DNA from: Oscillospiraceae bacterium
GTDB taxonomy: Bacteria > Bacillota > Clostridia > Oscillospirales > Oscillospiraceae
Length of the DNA stretch: 52,081 nt
Direction of reading: 5' to 3'
Assembly: GCA_017548065.1 (NCBI GenBank)
Contig: JAFYNQ010000100.1
Location: forward strand, 1 to 52,081
Shown: piece after piece, positions 1 to 8,100 of the stretch
Layout: each line of letters begins with the position of its first letter
How positions within the stretch are numbered: position 1 is the first letter of the stretch
The notes under the pieces: generated by a model
The model's database searches: none
What the model saw: the letters and a program-made list of their open reading frames with translations, nothing else
What the model was told of the DNA's origin: nothing
Translations under genes and position numbers: made by a program

Positions 1-1367
1 ATCTTCTTGTAGCCCTCTGCCTCTTCCTTGAGAACAGTAACCTCAGGCTCGCGATCATCAAATTTCTCAACCTTCTGGTTAGAGAACATGATACGCTCAA
101 CAACAGCAGGATCTGCCTTGAAATCGCAGTAGGGGCTGATCTCGGGATCGGCAGCTGCCTTGCAAATCATAGTCATACGAGCAGTGGTCTCAGCAAGGAT
201 AGCATCCATTTCTTCCTGCGTCATCACACCAGCTTCAATCAAAGCAGCAGGATAAGTGGTCAGAGGATCAACTTCCTTCCAGGCATCCATTTCTTCCTTG
301 GTACGGTATGCATTCTGGTCGGAGACGGAGTGACCGGAGAAGCGGTAAGTCAGGGTCTCCAGCATCACGGGACCCATGCCGTTGCGAAGCAGCTCCAGCT
401 TACGCTCCATAGCATCAATAACTGCCAGGGGGTTGAAACCGTCAACAGTCTCTGCATGGAACTGGGTGGGGCTGACACCGGAAGCAATACGGGACATGCA
501 ACCCTGGCCCATGGTCTCGCCACGAGTCTGGTCGCCCATACCGTAAGAGTTATTGAAGATGTTGTACAGAATGGGCATGCCATCGTTGTGGCTCTCCCAG
601 AGGGTCTTGTACTGGTCCATAGCAGCGAAGTTCAGGGCTTCCCAAACGGGACCACGAGCCATAGAAGCATCGCCGACGTTGCAGACAACGATACCCTTCT
701 TGTTGTTAACCTTCTTGTACAGAGCTGCACCGGTAGAGATGGTGCCGGAACCGCCAACGATAGCGTTGTTGGGGTAAATACCGAAGGGCAGGAAGAATGC
801 ATGCATGGAGCCGCCCATACCCATATGGAAACCGGTCTCACGAGCGAAGATTTCGGACAGTGTACCATAAAGGATGAAGCGAATTGCTAGCTCCTTAACA
901 GACTCAGTCTCGCCCAGCTTCTGGGTGGAGCGCAGGCACTTACCTTCCAGGAAGTTCTCCATAACGCTCATCAGCTGTTCGTCAGTCATCTTGTTGATGG
1001 TAGACAGAGCCTTTGCCAGGATTTCGGAGTGGCTACGGTGAGAACCGAATGCAAAGTCATTCTCATCCAGCAGATAAGCCTGACCGACACATGCTGCTTC
1101 CTGACCGATGGAAAGGTGAGCAGGACCGGGATAGGTGTGGTCAATACCGTTGTAGGTACCCATAGTCTTGATGTTGTTCAGCATGGTTTCAAACTCACGC
1201 AGAACAGTCATATCACGATAGATACGAACCAGGTCTTCCTTGGTGTACTTACCGGAAGCCAGTTCCTCGGCAACAGTCTTGTTGTACTGGTTGACCGGAA
1301 TGTTATTAAAGGTCACCTCACCGGGCGCTCTGACCACGGAAGGATCTACGTATAAACTTTTAGGCAT
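1..1367 (-). CDS. TPP-dependent dehydrogenase E1 component (partial; probable alpha-beta fusion)
   Basis: Starts at ATG 1367 and runs off the left edge, leaving 455 codons with no stop. It is the thiamine-pyrophosphate E1 of a 2-oxoacid or acetoin dehydrogenase complex, which decarboxylates the substrate and passes the acyl group to E2 lipoate. The alpha-subunit fold is visible: an AHLSIGQEA stretch, HRSHSE, GFHMGMGGSMH, and a TPP motif beginning GDASMARG and ending about 30 residues later at NNSYG. A stand-alone E1-alpha is usually about 320-380 residues, so an open frame past 455 suggests fusion to the beta subunit, as in some Firmicutes. That is inference because the rest is outside the window. 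The gene starts 14 bp after the E2 stop with a GGAGGATAT-type SD, so the two form an operon in the unusual order E2-E1. Pyruvate and acetoin are both possible substrates. Confidence 0.85.
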   Translation of the reverse strand, partial: MPKSLYVDPSVVRAPGEVTFNNIPVNQYNKTVAEELASGKYTKEDLVRIYRDMTVLREFETMLNNIKTMGTYNGIDHTYPGPAHLSIGQEAACVGQAYLLDENDFAFGSHRSHSEILAKALSTINKMTDEQLMSVMENFLEGKCLRSTQKLGETESVKELAIRFILYGTLSEIFARETGFHMGMGGSMHAFFLPFGIYPNNAIVGGSGTISTGAALYKKVNNKKGIVVCNVGDASMARGPVWEALNFAAMDQYKTLWESHNDGMPILYNIFNNSYGMGDQTRGETMGQGCMSRIASGVSPTQFHAETVDGFNPLAVIDAMERKLELLRNGMGPVMLETLTYRFSGHSVSDQNAYRTKEEMDAWKEVDPLTTYPAALIEAGVMTQEEMDAILAETTARMTMICKAAADPEISPYCDFKADPAVVERIMFSNQKVEKFDDREPEVTVLKEEAEGYKK

Positions 1368-1381
1368 ATTCTATATCCTCC

Positions 1382-2947
1382 TTACTTTGCAAGCAGAGTG
1401 GTGAACTTCTCCAGGTTTTCAGCCAGTTCCTTCTGGAACTTAGCAGCAGGAGTGCCGTCCACAGCACGGTGATCGTAGGTCAGGCTCAGGCCCATTGCAG
1501 GATAGATCTCGATGGAACCGTCAGCAGCCTTGCGAACACGGTCAATGGTGCCGCAAACACCCAGAATACCGGTCTGGGGAGGATTGATAACGGGAGTAAA
1601 GGACTCAACACCCAGATTGCCCAGGTTGGACACAGTGAAGCTACCGCCGGAGAGCTTATCGGGATTGATAGCACCGTCACGGCACTCTGCAGCCAGTTCC
1701 TTAACAGCCTTGGAGATCTCAAGCAGACTCATCTGATCAGCATTGAAAATGGTGGGAACCATCAGGCCACGGGGAGTATCCACAGCAACACCCAGGTTCA
1801 CGTGCTTAAAGCGACGGATGGAGTTGTCGTCCAGCATGTTAGCGTTCAGGTCAGGGTGATTCAGAACGGTACGGGAAACGGCGTACAGAATGATATCGCC
1901 CAAAGTAATACCTGCATACTCGCCACCTGCAGCCTTCAGAACCTTACGGTAGTTAAGGATAGCAGTTGCATCAAAAGAGGTATTGTGGGTCAGCTGTGCC
2001 ATGGTGGACAGACTGGTGTGCATGGACTTGGAAATAGCACGGCGGATACCGCTGAACTTTACATCCTCGTAAGCAGGACCGTCATCCACGGGTGCAGCCT
2101 TTGCAGCAGGAACGCCCTGCTCAATGAGCTTCTGAACGTCACGCTCAATGATACGACCGTTAGGACCGGTGCCGACAGCCAGAGAAGCATCAACACCAGC
2201 AGCCTTTGCAAGCTTTGCAGCTCTGGGAGATACGGGAGCGCCAGGAACGATCGCTGCAGCAGGAGCAGCAGTCTCAGCAGCAACGGGAGCAACCTCAACG
2301 GCAACCTCTTCCACAACAGCAGGAGCAGCGCCGGGCTTCAGGCAATCAGTGGGCTCACCGTGAGGACCGACAGCACAGACATTCTCCATGCAAGGAACCT
2401 CGTCGCCCTCTTCGAAAAAGATAGCCAGCAGCTCGCCTTCCTCGGTGGACTCGCACTCAAAGGAAGCCTTATCGGTCTCATAAGTAAACAGAACATCGCC
2501 GACCTTAACCTGGTCGCCAACCTGCTTCAGCCACTCACCAATAATGCAGCTTTCCACAGTGATACCGGCCTTGGGCATAATAACAGCCTTAGCCTTGGTG
2601 TTGCAAGCAACAGCTGCGGCAGCAGGTGCGGCAGCGGCAGGAGCAGCAGCAGGAGCGGCTGCGGGCTCGGCAGTAGCACTACCGCCCTTCAAAGAAGAAA
2701 CGTCCTCACCGGGTGCGCCGATGGCACAGACGTTCACGAGGCAAGGAACCTCGTCACCTGCTTCAAAGAAAATGTCCAGCAGAGTACCCTCTGCAGTAGA
2801 CTCACACTCGAAGCTGGCTTTGTCAGTCTCGTAAGTAAACAGAACATCGCCAACCTTAACCTGATCGCCGACGTTCTTCACCCACTCACCGATAATGCAG
2901 CTCTCCACTGTAATACCGGCCTTGGGCATGATGACAGCATTTGCCAT
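1382..2947 (-). CDS. Dihydrolipoamide acyltransferase (E2) with two lipoyl domains
   Basis: A 521-residue E2 core protein that transfers an acyl group from lipoate to CoA in a 2-oxoacid or acetoin dehydrogenase complex. Two lipoyl domains (about residues 1-80 and 118-197) are nearly identical and carry the lipoylation lysines K43 and K160 in the motif ETDKASFE. Ala/Pro-rich linkers follow each. The peripheral subunit-binding domain is at about 239-277 (VSPRAAKLAK...GPNGRIIERDV). The catalytic domain fills about 290-521 with the active-site motif DHRAVDG (H493, D497). Both lipoyl domains carry extra cysteines (ESCIIG, FECES, EVPC). ATG 2947 has AAGGAGG upstream and a consensus sigma-A promoter at 2982-3010. 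The choice between pyruvate and acetoin as substrate is not decided by the sequence. Confidence 0.95.
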   Translation of the reverse strand: MANAVIMPKAGITVESCIIGEWVKNVGDQVKVGDVLFTYETDKASFECESTAEGTLLDIFFEAGDEVPCLVNVCAIGAPGEDVSSLKGGSATAEPAAAPAAAPAAAAPAAAAVACNTKAKAVIMPKAGITVESCIIGEWLKQVGDQVKVGDVLFTYETDKASFECESTEEGELLAIFFEEGDEVPCMENVCAVGPHGEPTDCLKPGAAPAVVEEVAVEVAPVAAETAAPAAAIVPGAPVSPRAAKLAKAAGVDASLAVGTGPNGRIIERDVQKLIEQGVPAAKAAPVDDGPAYEDVKFSGIRRAISKSMHTSLSTMAQLTHNTSFDATAILNYRKVLKAAGGEYAGITLGDIILYAVSRTVLNHPDLNANMLDDNSIRRFKHVNLGVAVDTPRGLMVPTIFNADQMSLLEISKAVKELAAECRDGAINPDKLSGGSFTVSNLGNLGVESFTPVINPPQTGILGVCGTIDRVRKAADGSIEIYPAMGLSLTYDHRAVDGTPAAKFQKELAENLEKFTTLLAK

Positions 2948-2965
2948 GATATATCCTCCTTATAG

Positions 2966-2975
2966 TTGTTATAGC
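2966..2975 (+). promoter_or_regulatory. Candidate DeoR operator half-site in E2-E1 leader
   Basis: The 10-mer TTGTTATAGC lies between the E2 promoter -10 box and the SD. The identical 10-mer occurs (as GCTATAACAA on the plus strand) at 3860-3869 inside the palindromic promoter of the neighbouring DeoR regulator. The sharing is seen directly; that DeoR binds it is inference. Confidence 0.45.
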
Positions 2976-2981
2976 TTGTTA

Positions 2982-3010
2982 ATTATAACTTATCTTAACA
3001 ATCCCGTCAA
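2982..3010 (-). promoter_or_regulatory. Sigma-A promoter of the E2-E1 operon
   Basis: On the minus strand, TTGACG (3005-3010) is followed after exactly 17 bp by TATAAT (2982-2987). The start site should fall near 2975, giving a leader of about 28 nt before ATG 2947. Confidence 0.85.
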
Positions 3011-3030
3011 CCACAATTTTGAAAAATATA

Positions 3031-3078
3031 GAAAAACAACGGGTTTTCGTGGGAAAGCACAAAAACCCGTTGTTTTTC
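3031..3078 (-). terminator. Rho-independent terminator of the deoR-type gene
   Basis: A perfect 17-bp inverted repeat (3031-3047 with 3062-3078), with core AACGGGTTTT and a 14-nt loop, starts 2 bp after the regulator stop codon. T-runs flank it on both strands. It separates the regulator from the E2 promoter. Confidence 0.85.
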
Positions 3079-3079
3079 A

Positions 3080-3829
3080 TTAGAGTATGGTAACATTTGC
3101 CGCTTTTGCAGCCTGGGCAAACGCATCCGGCACATCCCCGTCTGTGATCAGGTAGTCAACATCTGTTACCTGAGCAAAAGTATAAGGCATCAGACAACTG
3201 AATTTTTCATGGCCGCACATAGCAACACTGGTACGAGCCTTACGGATCACCAAACGCTTAACCAACATATCCCCTTCCATGCCGCAGGTAAAACCTGCGT
3301 CCACAGAACAACCGGAAACACCGACAAACGCACCATCAATATTGATTTTTTCCAGCATTTCCAGTGTGTTTTGCCCAGAAATAGCAAGATTTTTGCGATT
3401 GATCGTACCACAGCACAGTGTCACTACCGGATTATGCAATCTACAAAGTTCAAGAGCAATGCTGGGGCCGGTTGTAATAATATTCAGGTTAATGTCAGGC
3501 AATGCTCTTGCAAGCGCAAGATTGGTAGTACTGGCATCCAAAAATACCGAAGAATGGGGTTGGATAAGCGTAAGCGCCTTTCTTGCAATTGCTGTCTTAC
3601 CTGCATTATTCTCACGCATACGAACGTTAAAATCGGGATCTCCCGCCAATCGTACAGATTTTGCACCACCACGGAATTTCACAACTGCACCAAGTCTTTC
3701 CAGCGCATCCAAATCACGGTGAATGGTCATCAGGGACACGCTCGGAAACAGTGCCTGCAGTTCTTTAATTGTAACAACGTTCTTTTCTTCAATATACTCG
3801 CGTATCTGTTCCTGACGAATACTGTACAT
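3080..3829 (-). CDS. DeoR/GlpR-family transcriptional repressor
   Basis: 249 residues, typical family length. Residues about 6-58 form the DeoR winged helix-turn-helix (IREYIEEKNVVTIKELQ...MTIHRDLDALE). The C-terminal sensor domain has the expected LDAST, ISGQNT and GVSGCSVDAGFTCG signatures, which in this family bind phosphorylated sugars or similar metabolites. The effector is unknown. ATG 3829 is preceded by TTGGAGGCAGT. It sits between the dehydrogenase operon and the two-gene ceramidase-like operon. Its promoter contains a perfect 12-bp inverted repeat and shares a 10-mer with the E2 promoter, so autoregulation and control of the dehydrogenase genes are plausible but inferred. Confidence 0.9.
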   Translation of the reverse strand: MYSIRQEQIREYIEEKNVVTIKELQALFPSVSLMTIHRDLDALERLGAVVKFRGGAKSVRLAGDPDFNVRMRENNAGKTAIARKALTLIQPHSSVFLDASTTNLALARALPDINLNIITTGPSIALELCRLHNPVVTLCCGTINRKNLAISGQNTLEMLEKINIDGAFVGVSGCSVDAGFTCGMEGDMLVKRLVIRKARTSVAMCGHEKFSCLMPYTFAQVTDVDYLITDGDVPDAFAQAAKAANVTIL

Positions 3830-3838
3830 ACTGCCTCC

Positions 3839-3897
3839 AAAATGTTATATATTTAACATGCTATAACAAATATAACATTTTACATCCGCTTTGTCAA
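3839..3897 (-). promoter_or_regulatory. deoR promoter with overlapping palindromic operator
   Basis: Minus strand: TTGACA (3892-3897), 17 bp, TATATT (3869-3874). A perfect 12-bp inverted repeat AAAATGTTATAT / ATATAACATTTT occupies 3839-3850 and 3870-3881, overlapping the -10 box and ending just upstream of the SD. The 19-bp spacer contains further TGTTATA/TGTTAAA copies, so the site looks like a multi-copy repressor operator for autoregulation. Confidence 0.75.
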
Positions 3898-3904
3898 CAG
3901 CGTA

Positions 3905-6025
3905 TTATTCACTAGCCGGATAAATCCGGTATCTATGAACAATGTTCATATCTTCAGGTACATACTCACCATGGGAACCGTAAGTCAGCTTGCCACCTTT
4001 TGTTATAAACGGTTCAACCCAGTGATTGCCGTGATCCATTGCGAAGCCCACTAATGTATTATGGCGCTTCCAATGTGTCTTTACCATATCTGAGAGCATA
4101 GCAAACGTTCTGGAATTACATTTCAGTTCCGCAAGTGTTTTTGGATCCTCGGGCCCCCATCTGTGTGCCTTAGCATCGTAATTACCATTATAAACAACGA
4201 TAAAATCATATTTATCTTCCATGATTGCCTTGGCTGCTTCTGCATTTACCTGATCAACTGTTGTGACAAAAATATAATCCATATCACGTTCCAGATAAAT
4301 TTTACTCAGACTGCAATTACTACTTGCAATAATCAAGGGCTTCTTCCCTGCCCTGATCAGTGCATCAAAGATGGTATCAATTTTGATCACCGGCTTGCTG
4401 TATTCCTGAATGCCATGTACCTCAGGCTGTGCGCCCGTGTACATCGTGCCAAAACAAACCGGTGTTACAGAGGGATAAACCGTACACAGCGGCACCTCAA
4501 GCTCCGTGTTATCCACTGCCTCCTGGAGATAGAACGGCAGCTTTCTATAAACCCACTGTGAGATCGCGTCCGGATTATACATCAAAACACGATCTACCCT
4601 GCATTCAGGAAGTTTCTCATCAATATATCTTACAAGCTTTTCACAAGGCTTCGCAGCTTGTGCCGGAGGTTCTACTCCCATGGCGTAGCAAAGAGAAGCT
4701 GTAATGGTATCCAAAGAGACCGGGTTGATAGGTGTCTCACAACGAAGCTCCTCAAGTAAGGAAACAAAGCTGTCCGCTAATTGCTCCGCTGTACCTCTTA
4801 CAAAATTTCTGGAATCAACTTCATAGCAGCCATAGTCAAACGCCTGATCGTCTGCAATATACGTATATCCACCGTTGCTGTAGCCGACCATAAAAGTGGC
4901 CTCAAAAGGAGAATTCGCCTTTACAAAAGCACCATTACTGCTGAACATCTCATAAGGTGCAAAAGCAAAACCAAGCTCACCTACAGATGCCGCATAAATC
5001 GTCATATCCTGATATACGCCCAATGCCGCACGTCTGGAAATCGCACATGCGTGATAATAAGAATGGATGCCCAAAGGTGCACCAAGCGCTTTCGCCGCCT
5101 GACCATCATAATGCACTCGGAAATGGTCAATCACTTTTTTCGCATCATCCAGCAGCGCATCATCTGAATGGTCAACTGTCAATTGTACAGTCTTTTCGGC
5201 AGCCGCTATAAGCCCATCCGTAATAGGTTTCATATCATCCAATATAGAAAGGAGTTCCGGAACCATCTTCTTTGCATAATCATAGGTATCTCCTGCAAGC
5301 CGCAAGTCTTTCACCTTGCTTCTTGCAGTCAAGTCTCCGGCAGCACCCTGGAAGAATACAAGCGCAGCTTCCGTCTTCTCTTCCATCAAATTGCGTACAG
5401 CATGAATATAATCAGCAGAGATATCATACTTGCCAGAACCATCATAGTAGCAGGGATGTGCCTGCCAGTTCATCAAGATAATATCTTTTGCATTCTCCCG
5501 TTTGATTTTTACCAGCTGCACCTGCGGATCGGGCGCACGTATGTGACCGATAAACGCAGTATCCTCGTCATTGCGAATATAGTGGCGACACCAATTCAAA
5601 CCGTCAAGATTTTTTCTGCCGACGAACATTTCTGCCGGTTTTCTGTCCATGAGCGCCTCAGCAACAGCAACAACTGCTTGATGTACAAAAAACGGACGGT
5701 AGTGAATAATGGCCTCATTCTCTGCATTCAAAAGATCAGGACCACAGTGTGTATGTGTATTGCACACCATAACATGGCTTTCCGGAATGCCATAGGTAAT
5801 ACGAATTTCCTTCTGTAGTTCCTTAGTCAAATTAATAGAAGACTTAATAAGATCACTGGAAATAAGCAGCAATATATTATCTTCTGCATCCGTGAAAGCA
5901 ACACAGGAGGTGGTGAGCGGATCCAATACATTTTGAGACATGCGCTTATCCGTATTACCATAGCCTGCAAGCGGCACGCTCCACTCCGGTGTAATATCCC
6001 TTCTACCGAAACCGACTTTAATCAC
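3905..6025 (-). CDS. Ceramidase-fold enzyme fused to alkaline-phosphatase-superfamily domain
   Basis: 706 residues, two domains, no signal peptide, so probably cytoplasmic. Residues 1 to about 425 resemble the neutral/alkaline ceramidase N-terminal domain: CNTHTHCGPD, NWQAHPCYYDG, FFQGAAGDL, FAPYEMF, and YIADDQAFDYGCYE before RGTAE. These match the metal-site His/Glu/Tyr pattern of the family. The segment aligned with the reported amidase motif GDVSPN reads GDLTAR, without the serine. Residues about 440-706 match nucleotide-pyrophosphatase/phosphodiesterase-type enzymes: an Asp in LMYNPDA, a probable Thr nucleophile in YPSVTPVCFGTMYTG, NYDAKAHRWGP, MDHGNH and GSHGEY. Start is GTG 6025 (SD GGAGGTG), overlapping the upstream gene by 8 nt, so the two are translationally coupled. 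An enzyme hydrolysing both an amide or ester and a phosphate bond of one substrate is inference. Confidence 0.75.
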   Translation of the reverse strand: MIKVGFGRRDITPEWSVPLAGYGNTDKRMSQNVLDPLTTSCVAFTDAEDNILLLISSDLIKSSINLTKELQKEIRITYGIPESHVMVCNTHTHCGPDLLNAENEAIIHYRPFFVHQAVVAVAEALMDRKPAEMFVGRKNLDGLNWCRHYIRNDEDTAFIGHIRAPDPQVQLVKIKRENAKDIILMNWQAHPCYYDGSGKYDISADYIHAVRNLMEEKTEAALVFFQGAAGDLTARSKVKDLRLAGDTYDYAKKMVPELLSILDDMKPITDGLIAAAEKTVQLTVDHSDDALLDDAKKVIDHFRVHYDGQAAKALGAPLGIHSYYHACAISRRAALGVYQDMTIYAASVGELGFAFAPYEMFSSNGAFVKANSPFEATFMVGYSNGGYTYIADDQAFDYGCYEVDSRNFVRGTAEQLADSFVSLLEELRCETPINPVSLDTITASLCYAMGVEPPAQAAKPCEKLVRYIDEKLPECRVDRVLMYNPDAISQWVYRKLPFYLQEAVDNTELEVPLCTVYPSVTPVCFGTMYTGAQPEVHGIQEYSKPVIKIDTIFDALIRAGKKPLIIASSNCSLSKIYLERDMDYIFVTTVDQVNAEAAKAIMEDKYDFIVVYNGNYDAKAHRWGPEDPKTLAELKCNSRTFAMLSDMVKTHWKRHNTLVGFAMDHGNHWVEPFITKGGKLTYGSHGEYVPEDMNIVHRYRIYPASE

Positions 6026-7313
6026 GGTTTAACACCTCCAACATATCCACAAACGTTTCTGCAAGTTTTTCCGCTGTACCGCGCGCAAAGCGGCGTACAT
6101 CCACCTCATAACACTGCTCAGTAAAGGCAAAATCGTCAGCAAAATAGGAATACCCGTCATTGGAGCAAGTAGAAACGATCGTAGCACGCATCGGAGAGTT
6201 AGCCTTAATATACATACCATTTTTGCAAAACATTTCATACGGTGCAAAGACAAAGCCCAACTTACCCAAACTTACAGCATTTACAGAAATCACCAGCGAT
6301 TCCGGCTGCTTGGAACGCCCGATAATGGCATTTGCATGGTAAGGACTGTTAATACCGTACTGCTTTGCCATCGCATCGGTAGCTTTACGATCATAAGTCT
6401 TTTTCCAAAAATCCACCACAATCTGTGCATCGTCAATACGGTGATCATCACTGTGGTCAATGATCAATTCAACATCTTTGCGAAGGATCTCCACCTTATC
6501 CCCTTCTATAGGCTGCTGATTCGCAAGAGCCTTCCGGATATACTGACGCATCAAATCTGCATAGGTGTCACGATCCTGCGCTATCACCTCGGACTTGATA
6601 CGACTTCTTGCATTTATATCACCGGAAGCACCCAGGAAGAAAGCAAACAAACAATCACTTTCCCGTTCTACCATTTCACGGAAAGAGTGAATATAGTCAG
6701 CAGATACATCATGCTTATTATAGCCGCTGGTAAAGCAAGGATGCGCCTGCCAGTTCATAATCATGATATCTTTCGCACCTTCACGTGTGATCATAACGAT
6801 CTGCAGCTGATTATCCGGTGCATAAGGATGACCGATCAATTCATTTGTCTCCGGATCGCGGGTATAATGACGGACAAAATTCAGCGTCTGCGGAAAGGCA
6901 TCGCCCACAGACAACGTAGCAGGCACTCTGTCCGCAAGAGCTTCACCTGCAACCGTCGCCATCTTTTCAATCAGGATCGGAGCAGAATGCTTAATACTTT
7001 CATGTTCTCCCTGAAGGTAATCGGTGGCAGAATGCGTATGGGTATTGGCAAACATAACGTTTTCGGGTGCGATGCCATACTTCTCAAAAATAATCGCTCT
7101 TACCTGATCCAAATATTTAGGCACGGCACGAATCAGGTCAGAATTATAAAGCAACACAGTGTTACCGTTATCGTCCGAACACGCAAGGCAGGTACTTAGC
7201 AATCTGTCTAAAATATTATCAGACATTCTGCTAAGCGTATTGCCCAGACCAGCAAGAGGTACAGACACATCCGGTGTAATATCCACTCTGGCAAAGCCAA
7301 TTTTCAAAGACAT
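6018..7313 (-). CDS. Neutral-ceramidase-fold protein (cytoplasmic paralogue)
   Basis: 431 residues from ATG 7313, chosen over an upstream in-frame start because GGAGGG lies directly before it and the MSLKIGFARVDIT start matches the paralogue at 34235-35530. Family motifs: ANTHTHSATD, NWQAHPCFTSG, FFLGASGDINARS, FAPYEMF, YSYFADDFAFTEQCYE, RGTAE. It has the ceramidase N-terminal-type domain only, without the C-terminal beta-sandwich region of true ceramidases and without a signal peptide. The position matching the GDVSPN amidase motif reads GDINAR. Overlaps the fused paralogue downstream by 8 nt. The substrate is unknown; calling it a ceramidase would go beyond the evidence. Confidence 0.75.
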   Translation of the reverse strand: MSLKIGFARVDITPDVSVPLAGLGNTLSRMSDNILDRLLSTCLACSDDNGNTVLLYNSDLIRAVPKYLDQVRAIIFEKYGIAPENVMFANTHTHSATDYLQGEHESIKHSAPILIEKMATVAGEALADRVPATLSVGDAFPQTLNFVRHYTRDPETNELIGHPYAPDNQLQIVMITREGAKDIMIMNWQAHPCFTSGYNKHDVSADYIHSFREMVERESDCLFAFFLGASGDINARSRIKSEVIAQDRDTYADLMRQYIRKALANQQPIEGDKVEILRKDVELIIDHSDDHRIDDAQIVVDFWKKTYDRKATDAMAKQYGINSPYHANAIIGRSKQPESLVISVNAVSLGKLGFVFAPYEMFCKNGMYIKANSPMRATIVSTCSNDGYSYFADDFAFTEQCYEVDVRRFARGTAEKLAETFVDMLEVLNRD

Positions 7314-7333
7314 AAGAAATTCCCTCCAAATAT

Positions 7334-7363
7334 AATATAAGACAATAGTAGCATAGTAATCAA
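7334..7363 (-). promoter_or_regulatory. Possible promoter of the two-gene ceramidase-like operon
   Basis: Minus strand TTGATT (7358-7363), 18-bp spacer, TATATT (7334-7339). The start site would fall about at the SD, giving an unusually short leader, so the call is tentative. Confidence 0.4.
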
Positions 7364-7396
7364 GAAAATTCCACACTTTTCTTTTCTATAATTATG

Positions 7397-7405
7397 TGAT
7401 ACAAT
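7397..7405 (+). promoter_or_regulatory. Extended -10 promoter for the papain-like gene
   Basis: TG-A-TACAAT at 7397-7405 on the plus strand, 30 bp before ATG 7436. No good -35 is seen (TTTTCT at 17 bp), consistent with an extended -10 promoter. Confidence 0.45.
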
Positions 7406-7435
7406 TACTTCAGAAACAGTAAAGGACTGACAACT

Positions 7436-8050
7436 ATGTCAAACTTCATATACGTTGTATTCTCTTCAACACCATACAAAATCGGCAAGACGATCCGCTG
7501 TCTGACCGGTGAACAATATAACCACGTCAGCATCGCTCTGGATGCGGAATTAACGCAAATGTACAGCTTTGCCCGGCGGTATTACAAAACACCGTTTTAC
7601 GGCGGTTTCGTGAAAGAGTCCCTTTCACGGTATCAGCTGAACGAACAGAAAGCGATTATCCGCATTTGTAAAATCCCCGTCACAAAGCACCAGCATGACC
7701 GTATCAGAATCCGCACGCGACAAATGCTGAAAAACAGCAAGCGGTATCTATATAATCATATCTCCATATTGGGCACACTTGTAAAGCGCCCTATAAAAAC
7801 AAAAGGTGCATATACCTGCGCAGAATTCTGCGTGCTTATTCTGAACGAGCTTGGTTTTGCGTTGAATTCTTCCAAATACTACTCCCTCAGTGACCTTGTA
7901 AATATTCTACAGGAATATGTTGTTTACACCGGGCCGATCCCTACCGAAAAGAACTACGACGCAGAGTTTTATGCAACAAATCCCACAAGATACCCAACCC
8001 TAAAAACGATCCGTGATTTTTTCAAGTTATTTCCCAGAATCGGTACATAA
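7436..8050 (+). CDS. Permuted-papain-fold (YiiX/NlpC-P60-like) putative cysteine hydrolase
   Basis: 204 residues with the layout of circularly permuted papain-like enzymes: the catalytic-type His comes first, H30 in YNHVSIAL, and the Cys later, C128 in AYTCAEFC. This order matches the YaeF/YiiX and LRAT-like group, whose members act on amide or ester bonds in lipids or peptides. No signal peptide or membrane segment is visible, so it is predicted cytoplasmic. ATG 7436 has AAAGGA about 9 nt upstream. It is divergent from the ceramidase-like operon, and an intrinsic terminator follows directly. The substrate is unknown; a link to the neighbouring amide-hydrolase-like genes is only positional. 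Confidence 0.7.
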   Translation: MSNFIYVVFSSTPYKIGKTIRCLTGEQYNHVSIALDAELTQMYSFARRYYKTPFYGGFVKESLSRYQLNEQKAIIRICKIPVTKHQHDRIRIRTRQMLKNSKRYLYNHISILGTLVKRPIKTKGAYTCAEFCVLILNELGFALNSSKYYSLSDLVNILQEYVVYTGPIPTEKNYDAEFYATNPTRYPTLKTIRDFFKLFPRIGT

Positions 8051-8057
8051 AAGAAAA

Positions 8058-8090
8058 GAGCCGTCCGGAACAATCCGAACGGCTCTTAAT
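8058..8090. terminator. Bidirectional terminator between papain-like gene and ackA
   Basis: Stem GAGCCGT-C-CGGA / TCCG-A-ACGGCTC (8058-8069 with 8074-8085), loop ACAA. The minus-strand side is followed by TTTTCTTTT and is the stronger; the plus side by TTAATTT. Serves both converging genes. Confidence 0.85.
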
Positions 8091-8100
8091 TTATCACAAA

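Noticed and set aside
330..1355. Frames of 186 and 108 codons opposite E1
   Set aside because: The minus strand is open from 1367 to the window edge with clear E1 motifs; these are shadows.
1469..2965. 498-codon frame opposite the E2 gene
   Set aside because: Antisense shadow of a clear E2 gene with strong codon bias; no family motif and no SD.
3905..7313. Calling these genes true ceramidases
   Set aside because: Metal-site motifs match but the described amidase serine motif does not, signal peptides are missing, and the substrate cannot be inferred.
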